NCBI GenBank assembly: GCA_023392555.1
Contig: JAEVYW010000299.1
Location: 1 to 5,724 of the forward strand
DNA: 5,724 nucleotides
Reading direction: 5' to 3'
Source of the DNA: Pseudomonadota bacterium
Lineage (GTDB): Bacteria; Pseudomonadota; Alphaproteobacteria; Sphingomonadales; Sphingomonadaceae
A program made the translations under genes and the position numbers. This document shows, piece by piece, positions 1-5,724 of the stretch (the stretch's first letter is position 1; the number at the start of each line of letters is the position of its first letter). The notes under the pieces were generated by a model that saw only the letters and a program-made list of their open reading frames with translations, ran no database searches and had not been told where the DNA came from.

Positions 1-12
1 GCCACAGGGTTC

Positions 13-35
13 GCCGGCATGTGCACATGGCCGGC
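13..35. repeat. Inverted repeat GCCGGC / ATGTGCACAT / GCCGGC
   Basis: The bases at 13-18 (GCCGGC) recur at 30-35 and flank the perfect 10-bp palindrome ATGTGCACAT at 19-28, with one extra G at 29. The whole element is nearly symmetrical and could fold as a GC-clamped hairpin. It could equally be a dyad operator or the stem of a terminator for a gene to the left. No T-run follows, so a standard rho-independent terminator is not supported. Function unknown. Confidence 0.4.
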
Positions 36-262
36 AAAATGTTGGCGAGACGAGCCTTCAGCATCGTTCGTCTGCACACAGCCTCGGGTTCACAGGGACT
101 ACCCGCCCACCCCGCGCATCTTGTGCCTGACGCTGCCGCGTCCACCGCACCCCGGCTCACGAACCGTGACGATTTACGCTCGCCCCTCCTGGCGAGCCGG
201 GATGCACGATACATACGATAAATCCGAATTTCGGTAAAGCGGAATCTTTTTGGCGGGAGGGC

Positions 263-280
263 TTGACGACTTTTTGACGA
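263..280 (+). repeat. Direct repeat TTGACGA x2, 11-bp period
   Basis: TTGACGA occurs at 263-269 and again at 274-280, separated by CTTT, so the copies sit 11 bp apart, about one helical turn. Tandem half-sites at this spacing are typical of OmpR/PhoB-type response regulators, but this word matches no operator I can name, and a chance repeat is possible. It lies about 60 bp upstream of the putative -35 box of the zinc module. Confidence 0.25.
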
Positions 281-337
281 AGCGAGGTGTTTTGCCCGAC
301 GCGCGACCGCATCGGCATCCGTTGTGCGCCCGTTCGC

Positions 338-369
338 TTGACAGAAAGACCGGCGCCATCCAATGTTAT
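338..369 (+). promoter_or_regulatory. Putative sigma-70-type promoter of the zinc module
   Basis: A perfect TTGACA lies at 338-343. A plausible -10 falls inside the palindrome: AATGTT at 362-367 (18-bp spacer, poor match) or TGTTAT at 364-369 (20-bp spacer, four of six consensus bases). Either choice places the -10 under the presumed Zur operator, which is the arrangement expected for repression by blocking RNA polymerase. The transcript would have a leader of roughly 70-80 nt before the ATG at 451. The -10 assignment is uncertain. Confidence 0.4.
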
Positions 370-384
370 GTTATAACATAACAT
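363..384. promoter_or_regulatory. Putative Zur operator (22-bp perfect palindrome)
   Basis: The 22 bases are a perfect palindrome centred between 373 and 374, with core ATGTTATAACAT, in otherwise GC-rich DNA. Zinc-uptake regulator (Zur) operators in Proteobacteria are AT-rich inverted repeats with TGTTATAACA- or TGTAATAACA-type cores, so the match is good in character; this comparison is from memory, not from a matrix search. The centre lies about 77 bp upstream of the zigA-type start and overlaps the likely -10 region. COG0523 GTPases of this subfamily are known Zur targets, which supports the assignment. Alternatives are Fur- or Mur-type sites, judged less likely given the downstream gene. 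Confidence 0.75.
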
Positions 385-450
385 ATCACGACCACGGCAT
401 GCCCCCGCATCGTTCTCGCCCTATCCCGTTGAAAAGGCTCTTCGATCTCC

Positions 451-1656
451 ATGCAGAAACTCCCCGTCACAGTCTTGTCCGGCTTCCTCGGGGCTGGAAA
501 GACAACTTTGCTGAACCACGTCCTGAACAACCGGCACGGCCTGAAGGTGGCGGTGATCGTCAACGACATGAGCGAGGTGAACATCGATGCGGACCTCGTC
601 CGCGATGGCGGTGCGAACCTGTCCCGGACTGACGAGAAGCTCGTCGAGATGACGAATGGCTGCATCTGCTGCACGCTTCGCGACGATCTTCTGAGGGAGG
701 TGCGTGATCTCGCCGAGAATGGCCGCTTCGACTATTTGCTCATCGAGTCCACGGGCATCTCGGAGCCGCTGCCGGTCGCCGCGACCTTCGATTTCCGCTC
801 GGAGGACGGCGAAAGCCTTTCAGACGTGGCGCGCCTCGACACCATGGTCACCGTGGTCGATGCCGTGAACCTGCTGAAGGATTATTCGTCGACGGAATTG
901 CTGGGGCAGCGCGGCGAAGCGCTGGAGAATGATCAACGCACGCTGGTGGATCTCCTCGTCGAGCAGATCGAATTCGCCGACGTCATCGTTCTCAACAAGG
1001 TCGATGACGCCCCGCCCGAACAGCGCGAGGCGGCGCGAAAGATCATCCGTGCGCTCAATCCCGAAGCGGACCTGATCGAAGCCAATCACAGCCGCGTTCC
1101 GTTCGATCGCATTCTCGACACCGGCCGCTTCGACTTCGAGAAGGCGCAAGCGCATCCGCTCTGGTTCAAGGAACTCTACGGCTTTGCGGATCACGTGCCG
1201 GAGACTGAAGAATACGGCGTGACCAACTTCGTCTATCGCGCGCGCCGTCCGTTCGATCCCGCCAAGTTCGACAAGTTCATCAAGGAGTCCTGGCCCGGCG
1301 TCATTCGCGCCAAAGGACATTTCTGGCTGGCGACACGCCCGCAATGGCTTGGCGAGCTCAGCCAGGCCGGCTCGATCACACGCACCCAGGCCCTCGGCTT
1401 CTGGTGGGCGAATGTGCCCGCGGAGCGTTGGCCGGACGATCCGTTCTGGCGCAAACGGCTGCGGGCGAACTGGAACGATATCTATGGCGATCGCCGCCAG
1501 GAAATCGTCTTCATCGGCGCCGGCATGGATGAGAGTGCGCTACGCGCCAGGCTGGATGCCTGCCTCGTTCCGGGCAAGCCGGCCATGAACACCGCGGAAT
1601 GGGCCAAACTCGCAGACCCCTTCCCGGTCTGGCGACGCGCGGACGAAGCCGCCTAG
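451..1656 (+). CDS. zigA: Zinc metallochaperone GTPase, ZigA type (COG0523/CobW family)
   Basis: This is a cytoplasmic G3E-class P-loop GTPase of 401 aa, thought to bind zinc and deliver it to client metalloenzymes during zinc starvation. Visible motifs are Walker A GFLGAGKT (residues 11-18), the metal-binding CICC of the COG0523 CxCC signature (71-74), a Walker B-like [11 protein letters not shown] stretch (96-106) and the guanine-specificity motif NKVD (182-185). A CobW C-terminal domain follows at about 256-373, with [15 protein letters not shown] and a final LDACL segment. Length and colinearity fit the ZigA subfamily, and the start [18 protein letters not shown] fits the usual N-terminus. 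Ribosome binding is weak: AAAAGG at 432-437 is 13 nt from the ATG. There is no histidine-rich linker, unlike some relatives, so metal binding probably rests on the CxCC site and scattered ligands. The upstream Zur-like palindrome supports zinc control. The subfamily call is firm; the exact client is unknown. Confidence 0.92.
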   Translation: MQKLPVTVLSGFLGAGKTTLLNHVLNNRHGLKVAVIVNDMSEVNIDADLVRDGGANLSRTDEKLVEMTNGCICCTLRDDLLREVRDLAENGRFDYLLIESTGISEPLPVAATFDFRSEDGESLSDVARLDTMVTVVDAVNLLKDYSSTELLGQRGEALENDQRTLVDLLVEQIEFADVIVLNKVDDAPPEQREAARKIIRALNPEADLIEANHSRVPFDRILDTGRFDFEKAQAHPLWFKELYGFADHVPETEEYGVTNFVYRARRPFDPAKFDKFIKESWPGVIRAKGHFWLATRPQWLGELSQAGSITRTQALGFWWANVPAERWPDDPFWRKRLRANWNDIYGDRRQEIVFIGAGMDESALRARLDACLVPGKPAMNTAEWAKLADPFPVWRRADEAA

Positions 1657-1670
1657 ATCAGAGCATCCCC

Positions 1671-1871
1671 ATGAACAACGTCGTTCGCTTCGTCTCCACA
1701 TCCGAACTCGAACGCGAGCGCCTCATCCGCGAGGCGCGCGCGATCTACGACAGCATATTTCCGCCCGACAGTGCGGGCGGTGAGCCCGCCGATGGTCATC
1801 CCGAACAGACGACCACCGGCGAACATCGTCTCAATCCCAGCTCAGCGCACCGCCGTTCTGACACTCGATGA
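1671..1871 (+). CDS. Conserved small protein of unknown function, downstream partner of zigA
   Basis: This 66-aa protein begins 14 nt after the zigA stop, so it is probably co-transcribed. I chose the ATG at 1671, behind a weak CAGAG at 1659-1663. A longer in-frame start at 1599 would overlap zigA and add an Arg-rich stretch with no sign of conservation. The first ~33 residues look like a structured amphipathic helix (SELERERLIREARAIYDSIF followed by PP). The rest is Gly/Pro/Thr/Ser-rich, probably disordered, and contains three histidines. I recall similar short proteins with the RLIREARAIY-SIFPP core next to CobW/ZigA genes in rhizobia, but could not search. There is no signal peptide, membrane segment or cysteine. 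A helper or regulator of the GTPase is possible, but function is unknown. Confidence 0.7.
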   Translation: MNNVVRFVSTSELERERLIREARAIYDSIFPPDSAGGEPADGHPEQTTTGEHRLNPSSAHRRSDTR

Positions 1872-1880
1872 CGCGGGTCT

Positions 1881-1898
1881 CGAAGACGTTCTTCTTCG
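1881..1898. terminator. Possible bidirectional hairpin between convergent genes
   Basis: CGAAGA (1881-1886) and TCTTCG (1893-1898) can form a 6-bp stem with a 6-nt loop. It sits inside the 27-bp gap (1872-1898) between the stop of the small plus-strand gene and the stop of the minus-strand ABC gene. Position favours a shared terminator, but the stem is short and no T-run follows on either strand. Factor-dependent termination, or transcription running into the opposing gene, remains possible. Confidence 0.3.
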
Positions 1899-3596
1899 TC
1901 ACGCGCCGGGAGTTCCGTCGATGACGACGCTCCGCCCGTAAATGTCCTGGAGCCGTCCGTCGTGACTCGCAGCGAGGATTGAAGAGCGCGGCAGCCGCTC
2001 GCGCAACATGCGATGCAGGCTGCGCTCGGCCGACGCCTCCAATCCTGACGTCGCCTCATCGAACAAGATCAGCGACGGCTCGGCCAACAGCACACGCGCG
2101 AGCGACAGGCGCTGCTTCTCGCCCTCGGACAACCGCCGATCCCAGGCATCCGTGACATCGAGCGACCACGCCAGACGCCCGAGACCAACGGCGGAGAGCG
2201 CCTCGCGAATGCGGTCGTCGTTGAACTGGCCGGCGGGTGCTGGATAGCTCACTGCCCGCCGCAGCGATCCCTGCGGTATGTAGGGACGCTGCGGCAGCGT
2301 AAAGCTGGTTTCGATCGGACGGAATACCCTGCCCTTTGCATGAGGCCAGATGCCGGAGATCGCCCGCAGCAGGCTGGTCTTGCCCGCACCGGACCGGCCG
2401 ATCAGCAGGGCCGCTTCCCCCGGAGCAAGTGTGAGACCGTCCAGCGCGACGATCTGCTGGCCGGCGGCGTCCCGCACCTCGATATGTTCGACGGCAAGGG
2501 CATTGTCCGCAGCGGGCGAAACGACCGTCTCGCCGGCGTTGGCCTCGCGCATCGTCTGCTCGAACTGCGAGAGCCGCTGCACGGTTGCGGCCAACTCCGC
2601 GATGTGGACATAGGAGCTGACGAAATAGGAGAAGGCCTGGTGCACCTGGTTGAAGGCCGAGCCCGCCTGCATGAAGGCACCGAGCTGCATTGGGCCACCG
2701 AAAAACAGGGGCGCGAGCAGGAAATAGGGAAAGTAGCGCGAGTAGTATCTATAGGTCTCGGCGAACAGGGACACGAACTGCTCCCACCGCATCAACCGGT
2801 ACCAATTGCGCGCGATGTCGGCGAAGCGTCCGAGCAGATCGTCACGCTCGCTGGCTTCACCGCGCATCATCGCAATGGCTTCGCCATTCTCGCGGACTCT
2901 TACCAGCGCGAAGCGGAAATTCGCCTCGCGCTGCTCGCGCTCGAAATCGATCGCGATGAGGTGACGGCCGATCAGATGGGCCACAGCCGTGCCGAGCGTT
3001 GCATAAATCAGCGCCGCCCAGACCAGATAGCCGGGGATCACGTAGGACTCCCCGAATACGCGCAGCGGGATCAGGCTCGACAGCGTCCAGAGCACGGCGA
3101 CGAATGAGACGACGCGGGCGATGGCGCCGATCAGGCCGACGGTGAGTGCGATCACGCCGTCGATGAACTGCCGGATATCGTCGGCGATACGCTGGTCGGG
3201 GTTGTCGACGGCGCCGCCGGCGAGCGCGGCGCGGTAGTGAACGGGACCGTCGAGCCACTCGCCGAGATACCGGGTCGTGAGCCAGCGGCGCCAGCGGATG
3301 GTCAGCCACTGGATGAGGTAGCGCTGATAGACGGTCGCCAGCACGAACAGGACGCCGATCGCGCTGAAGACGCCGAACTGGACGAGGAAGCCGTTCCAGT
3401 CCCTGTCCTGGAGCGTCTGGAAGAAGGCGTTGCGCCAATAGTTCTCGGCCACGGCGGCGCCGACCAGTGCAAGCTGCGCGCCGATTACGCAGACGAACAG
3501 GCCAATCGCGCTCCACCGCTCCTCGGACCGGAAGTAAGGCGCGGCAATGCGAACGACCTGCCCGAGCGACGTCTTCAGCGAAGCGATACGATTCAC
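1899..3596 (-). CDS. Fused permease/ATPase ABC transporter, YddA/SbmA-like (ABC_membrane_2 type)
   Basis: This inner-membrane ABC half-transporter (565 aa, close to the length of E. coli YddA) has its membrane domain first and its nucleotide-binding domain last. Hydrophobic segments lie near residues 31-51, 72-90, 148-175 (probably two), 184-203 and 287-301. The motif DNPDQRIADDIRQF (131-144) is typical of the YddA/peroxisomal ABCD class. The ATPase has Walker A GRSGAGKT (400-407), a Q-loop near LPQRPYIPQG (434-443), signature LSEGEKQR (489-496), Walker B LILFDEAT (509-516) and the H-loop His at 545, so it looks catalytically intact. The start is the GTG at 3596: GGGAG at 3607-3603 is 6 nt upstream and the fhuF stop ends 1 nt before it. 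The frame stays open into fhuF, but that extension is low-complexity. Context suggests transport of a siderophore or its iron complex; direction is unresolved. It probably works as a homodimer. Confidence 0.88.
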   Translation of the reverse strand: MNRIASLKTSLGQVVRIAAPYFRSEERWSAIGLFVCVIGAQLALVGAAVAENYWRNAFFQTLQDRDWNGFLVQFGVFSAIGVLFVLATVYQRYLIQWLTIRWRRWLTTRYLGEWLDGPVHYRAALAGGAVDNPDQRIADDIRQFIDGVIALTVGLIGAIARVVSFVAVLWTLSSLIPLRVFGESYVIPGYLVWAALIYATLGTAVAHLIGRHLIAIDFEREQREANFRFALVRVRENGEAIAMMRGEASERDDLLGRFADIARNWYRLMRWEQFVSLFAETYRYYSRYFPYFLLAPLFFGGPMQLGAFMQAGSAFNQVHQAFSYFVSSYVHIAELAATVQRLSQFEQTMREANAGETVVSPAADNALAVEHIEVRDAAGQQIVALDGLTLAPGEAALLIGRSGAGKTSLLRAISGIWPHAKGRVFRPIETSFTLPQRPYIPQGSLRRAVSYPAPAGQFNDDRIREALSAVGLGRLAWSLDVTDAWDRRLSEGEKQRLSLARVLLAEPSLILFDEATSGLEASAERSLHRMLRERLPRSSILAASHDGRLQDIYGRSVVIDGTPGA

Positions 3597-3597
3597 A

Positions 3598-4347
3598 TCA
3601 TGCTCCCAGCGGACGGTGGAAGGCGCGCGCCTCCTCGATCGGGCAGGCCTTGCAGAAGCGGCGGTCCGGCAGGAGGTATTGCAGGCAGCAGACGCGCCGG
3701 CGCCGTTCCGGCACACCCTCCTCCAGCTCGTAATGGACCGCGTCGAACAGCGGATTGGGCTCGCCCAGCGCATCCGTGGGCTCCGACAACAGGCGCTGGG
3801 CTTCCGACAGCCGCTCCGACGGACCGTCTACCGCCTCGATCCGGCGCAGCATCGCCTCAAAGGTGTTACCGACATTGCTCCAGAACACCCGCGCGGTGAC
3901 GTCGGTCCGCTCGCACCACATGTCGATCAGGGGCGCGAAGTGATCCTCCAGCAGAGGTCGAAGCCGCAGGAATGGATCTTCGCCCCGGCTGTCGCGTGTA
4001 CCGGCAATCCTGACTGCCGCGACGCGCCCGTCGTCGGCGATGATGAACTGCAGGTCGGACAGGCCGACCGCAATGGATTGGCCGAGCAGAACGTCGGCCA
4101 TGAGCACCGGCGGGATGAAGGCGTTGAGATACCATTTCATCCAGATCGAGTGCACGGCACGCATGTCGTATGCGTCAAAGCGCTGCGCAAAACGATGCGC
4201 GATCATCTCGCGCATCGGCGCATCGAGGAGCCGGGCGGCCGGCACGCCCGGCCGCTGGTCGTGCGGACCGACGAGCCGGCCGCCGAACGACGCATAGTCG
4301 CCGACGGCCAGCCGATCGACGGCTTCGCAGACCTCGCCCGGCGTCAC
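3598..4347 (-). CDS. fhuF: Siderophore-iron reductase, FhuF family
   Basis: This 249-aa protein (E. coli FhuF is about 262 aa) is expected to be a cytoplasmic [2Fe-2S] protein that reduces ferric iron bound to hydroxamate-type siderophores, so that the metal is released. The diagnostic evidence is the C-terminal CC-x10-CxxC cluster motif: Cys220, Cys221, Cys232 and Cys235 (DNA 3643-3690), the unusual ligand spacing that defines FhuF. Upstream, the segment around residues 69-100 (WMKWYLNAFIPPVL and following) and the FWSNVGNTF segment (155-163) fit the family. The start is a GTG at 4347, 21 nt after the receptor stop, with no clear ribosome binding site. The receptor's TAG is in the same frame and blocks any longer start, so coupling to receptor translation is likely. 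The neighbours are a siderophore receptor and an ABC transporter, which supports the role. The substrate siderophore cannot be read from the sequence. Confidence 0.9.
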   Translation of the reverse strand: MTPGEVCEAVDRLAVGDYASFGGRLVGPHDQRPGVPAARLLDAPMREMIAHRFAQRFDAYDMRAVHSIWMKWYLNAFIPPVLMADVLLGQSIAVGLSDLQFIIADDGRVAAVRIAGTRDSRGEDPFLRLRPLLEDHFAPLIDMWCERTDVTARVFWSNVGNTFEAMLRRIEAVDGPSERLSEAQRLLSEPTDALGEPNPLFDAVHYELEEGVPERRRRVCCLQYLLPDRRFCKACPIEEARAFHRPLGA

Positions 4348-4368
4348 GTGCGGTGAGCCCGATGCCGA

Positions 4369-5724
4369 CTACCAGCGCGCACGCAGCGTCCCCGTGATGT
4401 TGCGACCCCAGCCATAGTAGCAATTCAAGGCGTCGTCGCAGGCGCTGACATAGCGGGTGTCGAGGAGGTTCTTGACGTTGAGGGCGACGTCCCACTTCTT
4501 CAGCGTCGGGAAACGTTCGCCGAGATCATAGCGGGCGGTGAGATCGTAGAGCGTGAAGGACGGCACGGCGAGCGTGTTGAGCGCGTCGACAGCCTGATCG
4601 CCGATCCAGCGCACGCCGCCGCCGAGGGTGAGGCCGGCCAGTCCACCGCCGGCGAAGCGATAGGTGGTCCAGAACGAGGCCTGGTTCATGGGGATGCCGA
4701 CCGGATGCTTGCCGAGGCCGCCGGGGGTGTTCGTCGCAATCACCTTGGTGTCGAGATAGGTGTAGGCCGCGCTGATGTTGAAGCCGTAGAGATGCGTGGT
4801 CTTGATTTCGAGCTCGCCACCCTGGCTCTCGACCGAGCTGGTCTGAACGGCGAAGCCGGGGTTATTCAGGTCGCGCGTCAGCACGTTATACTGTGTGATA
4901 TCGAACACCGCCGCCGACATCAGGATATCGTAGCCGGGCGGCATGTATTTGATGCCGACCTCCTTCTGATCGCCGGTGACCGGGATGAAGCCACGGCCAA
5001 GGGCGTCGGTGCCCGCTGTCGGAACGAAGGTCTGCGAATAGCTGGCATAGGGCGCCACGCCGTTCTCGAAATTATAGATCAGGCCGGCATTGTAGGTCAT
5101 CGCCTGGTCCGGCCCGGACGTCCACGCCGGGTTCGAGAACACGCCGGTCGCCGGATTGAGGGTCCGGGTCTTCTGGTCCTGCTGGAGCCGATCGTAGCGC
5201 GTGCCGAGCAGCACGTTGAGCCGCCCGAACTCAACGCGATCCTGCAGATAGGCGCCGAACTGGCGCTGATCCTGATAGCGCAGCGTGGTGATGGTCGGCG
5301 AGCTGACGAAGGGCTGCCCGTACACCGGCGCATAGAGATTGAGCGGGCTGGCAGTGCCCGTCCCGGTCCCCTGCACGTTGGGCACGGCCGAATAGTCGGC
5401 TCCGAACATCACATGATGTTTGAGCGGCCCCATGTTGAAGTCCGCCTTCAGCCGGTTGTCGATCTGGTACATGTCGATCTGGAACGTCTGATGCACGGAT
5501 TGGCGGTTGGTCGTGGTCGTGTTCGGCGGCGCGCGGCTCTGCACCTCGTTCAGGTTGATGTCGACGTTCTGGTAGTAGAAGTTCTGCTGGAACGAGAAGA
5601 CGTCGTTGAAGCGGTGCTTGAACTCGTAGCCGATCCGCGCCTGCTTCACCGAGGTGTCGTGATAGCTGGGCTCGCCCAGGAACAAGTTGCGCGAGACGAA
5701 CTTTCCGGTCGGTCCCGGCACGAT
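4369..5724 (-). CDS. TonB-dependent siderophore receptor, FhuA/FoxA-like (C-terminal part)
   Basis: The window contains the last 451 residues of an outer-membrane TonB-dependent receptor; the frame is open at the right edge, so signal peptide, TonB box and plug domain lie outside. The fragment opens with the PTGKFVSRNLFLGEPSY region followed by IGYEFKHRFND, matching the early barrel of FhuA/FoxA-type receptors. Alternating aromatic beta-strand segments follow. The end has the family hallmark VKNLLDTRYVSACDD, a cysteine pair (fragment residues 429 and 435) likely to form a disulfide in the last extracellular loop, then WGRNITGTLRARW with a terminal aromatic residue for barrel assembly. It would bind a ferric siderophore, probably a hydroxamate given the neighbouring fhuF, and import it using TonB-ExbBD energy. 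It is the first of the three operon genes seen here. The exact ligand is unknown. Confidence 0.9.
   Translation of the reverse strand: MVPGPTGKFVSRNLFLGEPSYHDTSVKQARIGYEFKHRFNDVFSFQQNFYYQNVDINLNEVQSRAPPNTTTTNRQSVHQTFQIDMYQIDNRLKADFNMGPLKHHVMFGADYSAVPNVQGTGTGTASPLNLYAPVYGQPFVSSPTITTLRYQDQRQFGAYLQDRVEFGRLNVLLGTRYDRLQQDQKTRTLNPATGVFSNPAWTSGPDQAMTYNAGLIYNFENGVAPYASYSQTFVPTAGTDALGRGFIPVTGDQKEVGIKYMPPGYDILMSAAVFDITQYNVLTRDLNNPGFAVQTSSVESQGGELEIKTTHLYGFNISAAYTYLDTKVIATNTPGGLGKHPVGIPMNQASFWTTYRFAGGGLAGLTLGGGVRWIGDQAVDALNTLAVPSFTLYDLTARYDLGERFPTLKKWDVALNVKNLLDTRYVSACDDALNCYYGWGRNITGTLRARW

Larger units (their letters stand above)
1..337. other. Gene-free upstream region (leader side of the zinc module)
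   Basis: I see no convincing gene here. The open frames on both strands are under 90 codons, lack good ribosome binding sites and encode low-complexity Arg/Pro/Ser-rich peptides with no family resemblance. The stretch holds a few small symmetrical elements: an inverted repeat at 13-35, a possible weak stem pairing 48-53 (AGACGA) with 68-73 (TCGTCT), a short palindrome at 224-234 (CCGAA-T-TTCGG) and a direct repeat TTGACGA at 263-269 and 274-280. The first ~200 bases are GC-rich and 200-300 is more AT-rich, as expected when approaching a promoter. It may include the tail or terminator of a gene to the left of the window. Confidence 0.5.

Noticed and set aside
1..140. Possible cobalamin riboswitch, suggested by GCCAC-like words and a CobW-family gene downstream
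   Set aside because: The conserved B12-box and the usual ordered helices are not visible, and the GTPase is of the zinc ZigA type, not the cobalamin-pathway CobW.
157..384. 75-codon minus-strand frame in the upstream region
   Set aside because: There is no ribosome site, no recognisable domain and no sign of coding bias; its start lies in the palindrome.
363..632. Plus-strand open frame starting MLCYNIT inside the palindrome
   Set aside because: It starts in the operator and then overlaps zigA in another frame with an Arg/Pro-rich translation. Because the palindrome reads the same on both strands, the minus frame at 157-384 also starts MLCYNIT, which shows the start is an artefact of symmetry.
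820..1344. 174-codon minus-strand frame opposite zigA
   Set aside because: It is fully antisense to a well-supported GTPase gene; long antisense frames are expected in GC-rich coding DNA.
2340..3107. 255-codon plus-strand frame opposite the ABC transporter gene
   Set aside because: It is antisense to intact ABC motifs, and its translation is low-complexity and matches no family I know.
3597..3773. 59-residue N-terminal extension of the ABC protein
   Set aside because: It overlaps the 3' end of fhuF in another frame and is Arg/Ser/Ala-rich. The GTG at 3596 has a proper Shine-Dalgarno and gives the usual family length.
3547..4356. 269-codon plus-strand frame opposite fhuF
   Set aside because: It is longer than fhuF itself, but the opposite strand carries the diagnostic CC-x10-CxxC motif and good operon spacing; this frame shows no domain.
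5719..5721. Start codon for the receptor at 5721
   Set aside because: The codon is an internal GTG (Val); the frame is open to the window edge and the protein here lacks signal peptide and plug, so the true start is outside.

Overview
The window reads as GC-rich alphaproteobacterial chromosomal DNA, most likely Hyphomicrobiales (a Bradyrhizobium-, Methylobacterium- or Bosea-like lineage). This is inferred from base composition, from the protein sequences and from the pairing of a ZigA-type GTPase with a short downstream protein. No taxonomic search was possible. It holds two metal-starvation modules that converge on a 27-bp gap.

Plus strand, 1-1871: a gene-free leader with an AT-rich, perfect 22-bp palindrome at 363-384 that looks like a Zur (zinc uptake regulator) operator. 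It is followed by a COG0523/CobW-family zinc metallochaperone GTPase of the ZigA type (451-1656) and, 14 nt later, a 66-aa uncharacterised protein (1671-1871). The simplest reading is a Zur-repressed unit expressed when zinc is scarce: the GTPase would deliver zinc to client enzymes, and the small protein has no known role.

Minus strand, 5724-1899: an iron-siderophore operon read right to left. It comprises the C-terminal 451 residues of a TonB-dependent siderophore receptor of the FhuA/FoxA type (4369-5724, 5' end outside the window), a FhuF-type ferric-siderophore reductase with an intact CC-x10-CxxC iron-sulfur motif (3598-4347), and a fused permease-ATPase ABC transporter of the YddA/SbmA-like class (1899-3596). 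Spacings are 21 nt and 1 nt, so the genes are probably co-transcribed and the last two translationally coupled. The receptor would bring ferric siderophore into the periplasm and FhuF would reduce the iron in the cytoplasm. The ABC protein could be the inner-membrane step, either importing the ferric siderophore or exporting a siderophore. No periplasmic binding protein or FhuB/BtuC-type permease is visible in the window. The operon promoter lies beyond the right edge.

No tRNA, rRNA, CRISPR array, insertion sequence or known riboswitch was recognised. The most interesting points are the exporter-fold ABC protein in a siderophore-uptake operon, the 66-aa partner of the zinc chaperone, and the strong Zur-like palindrome.
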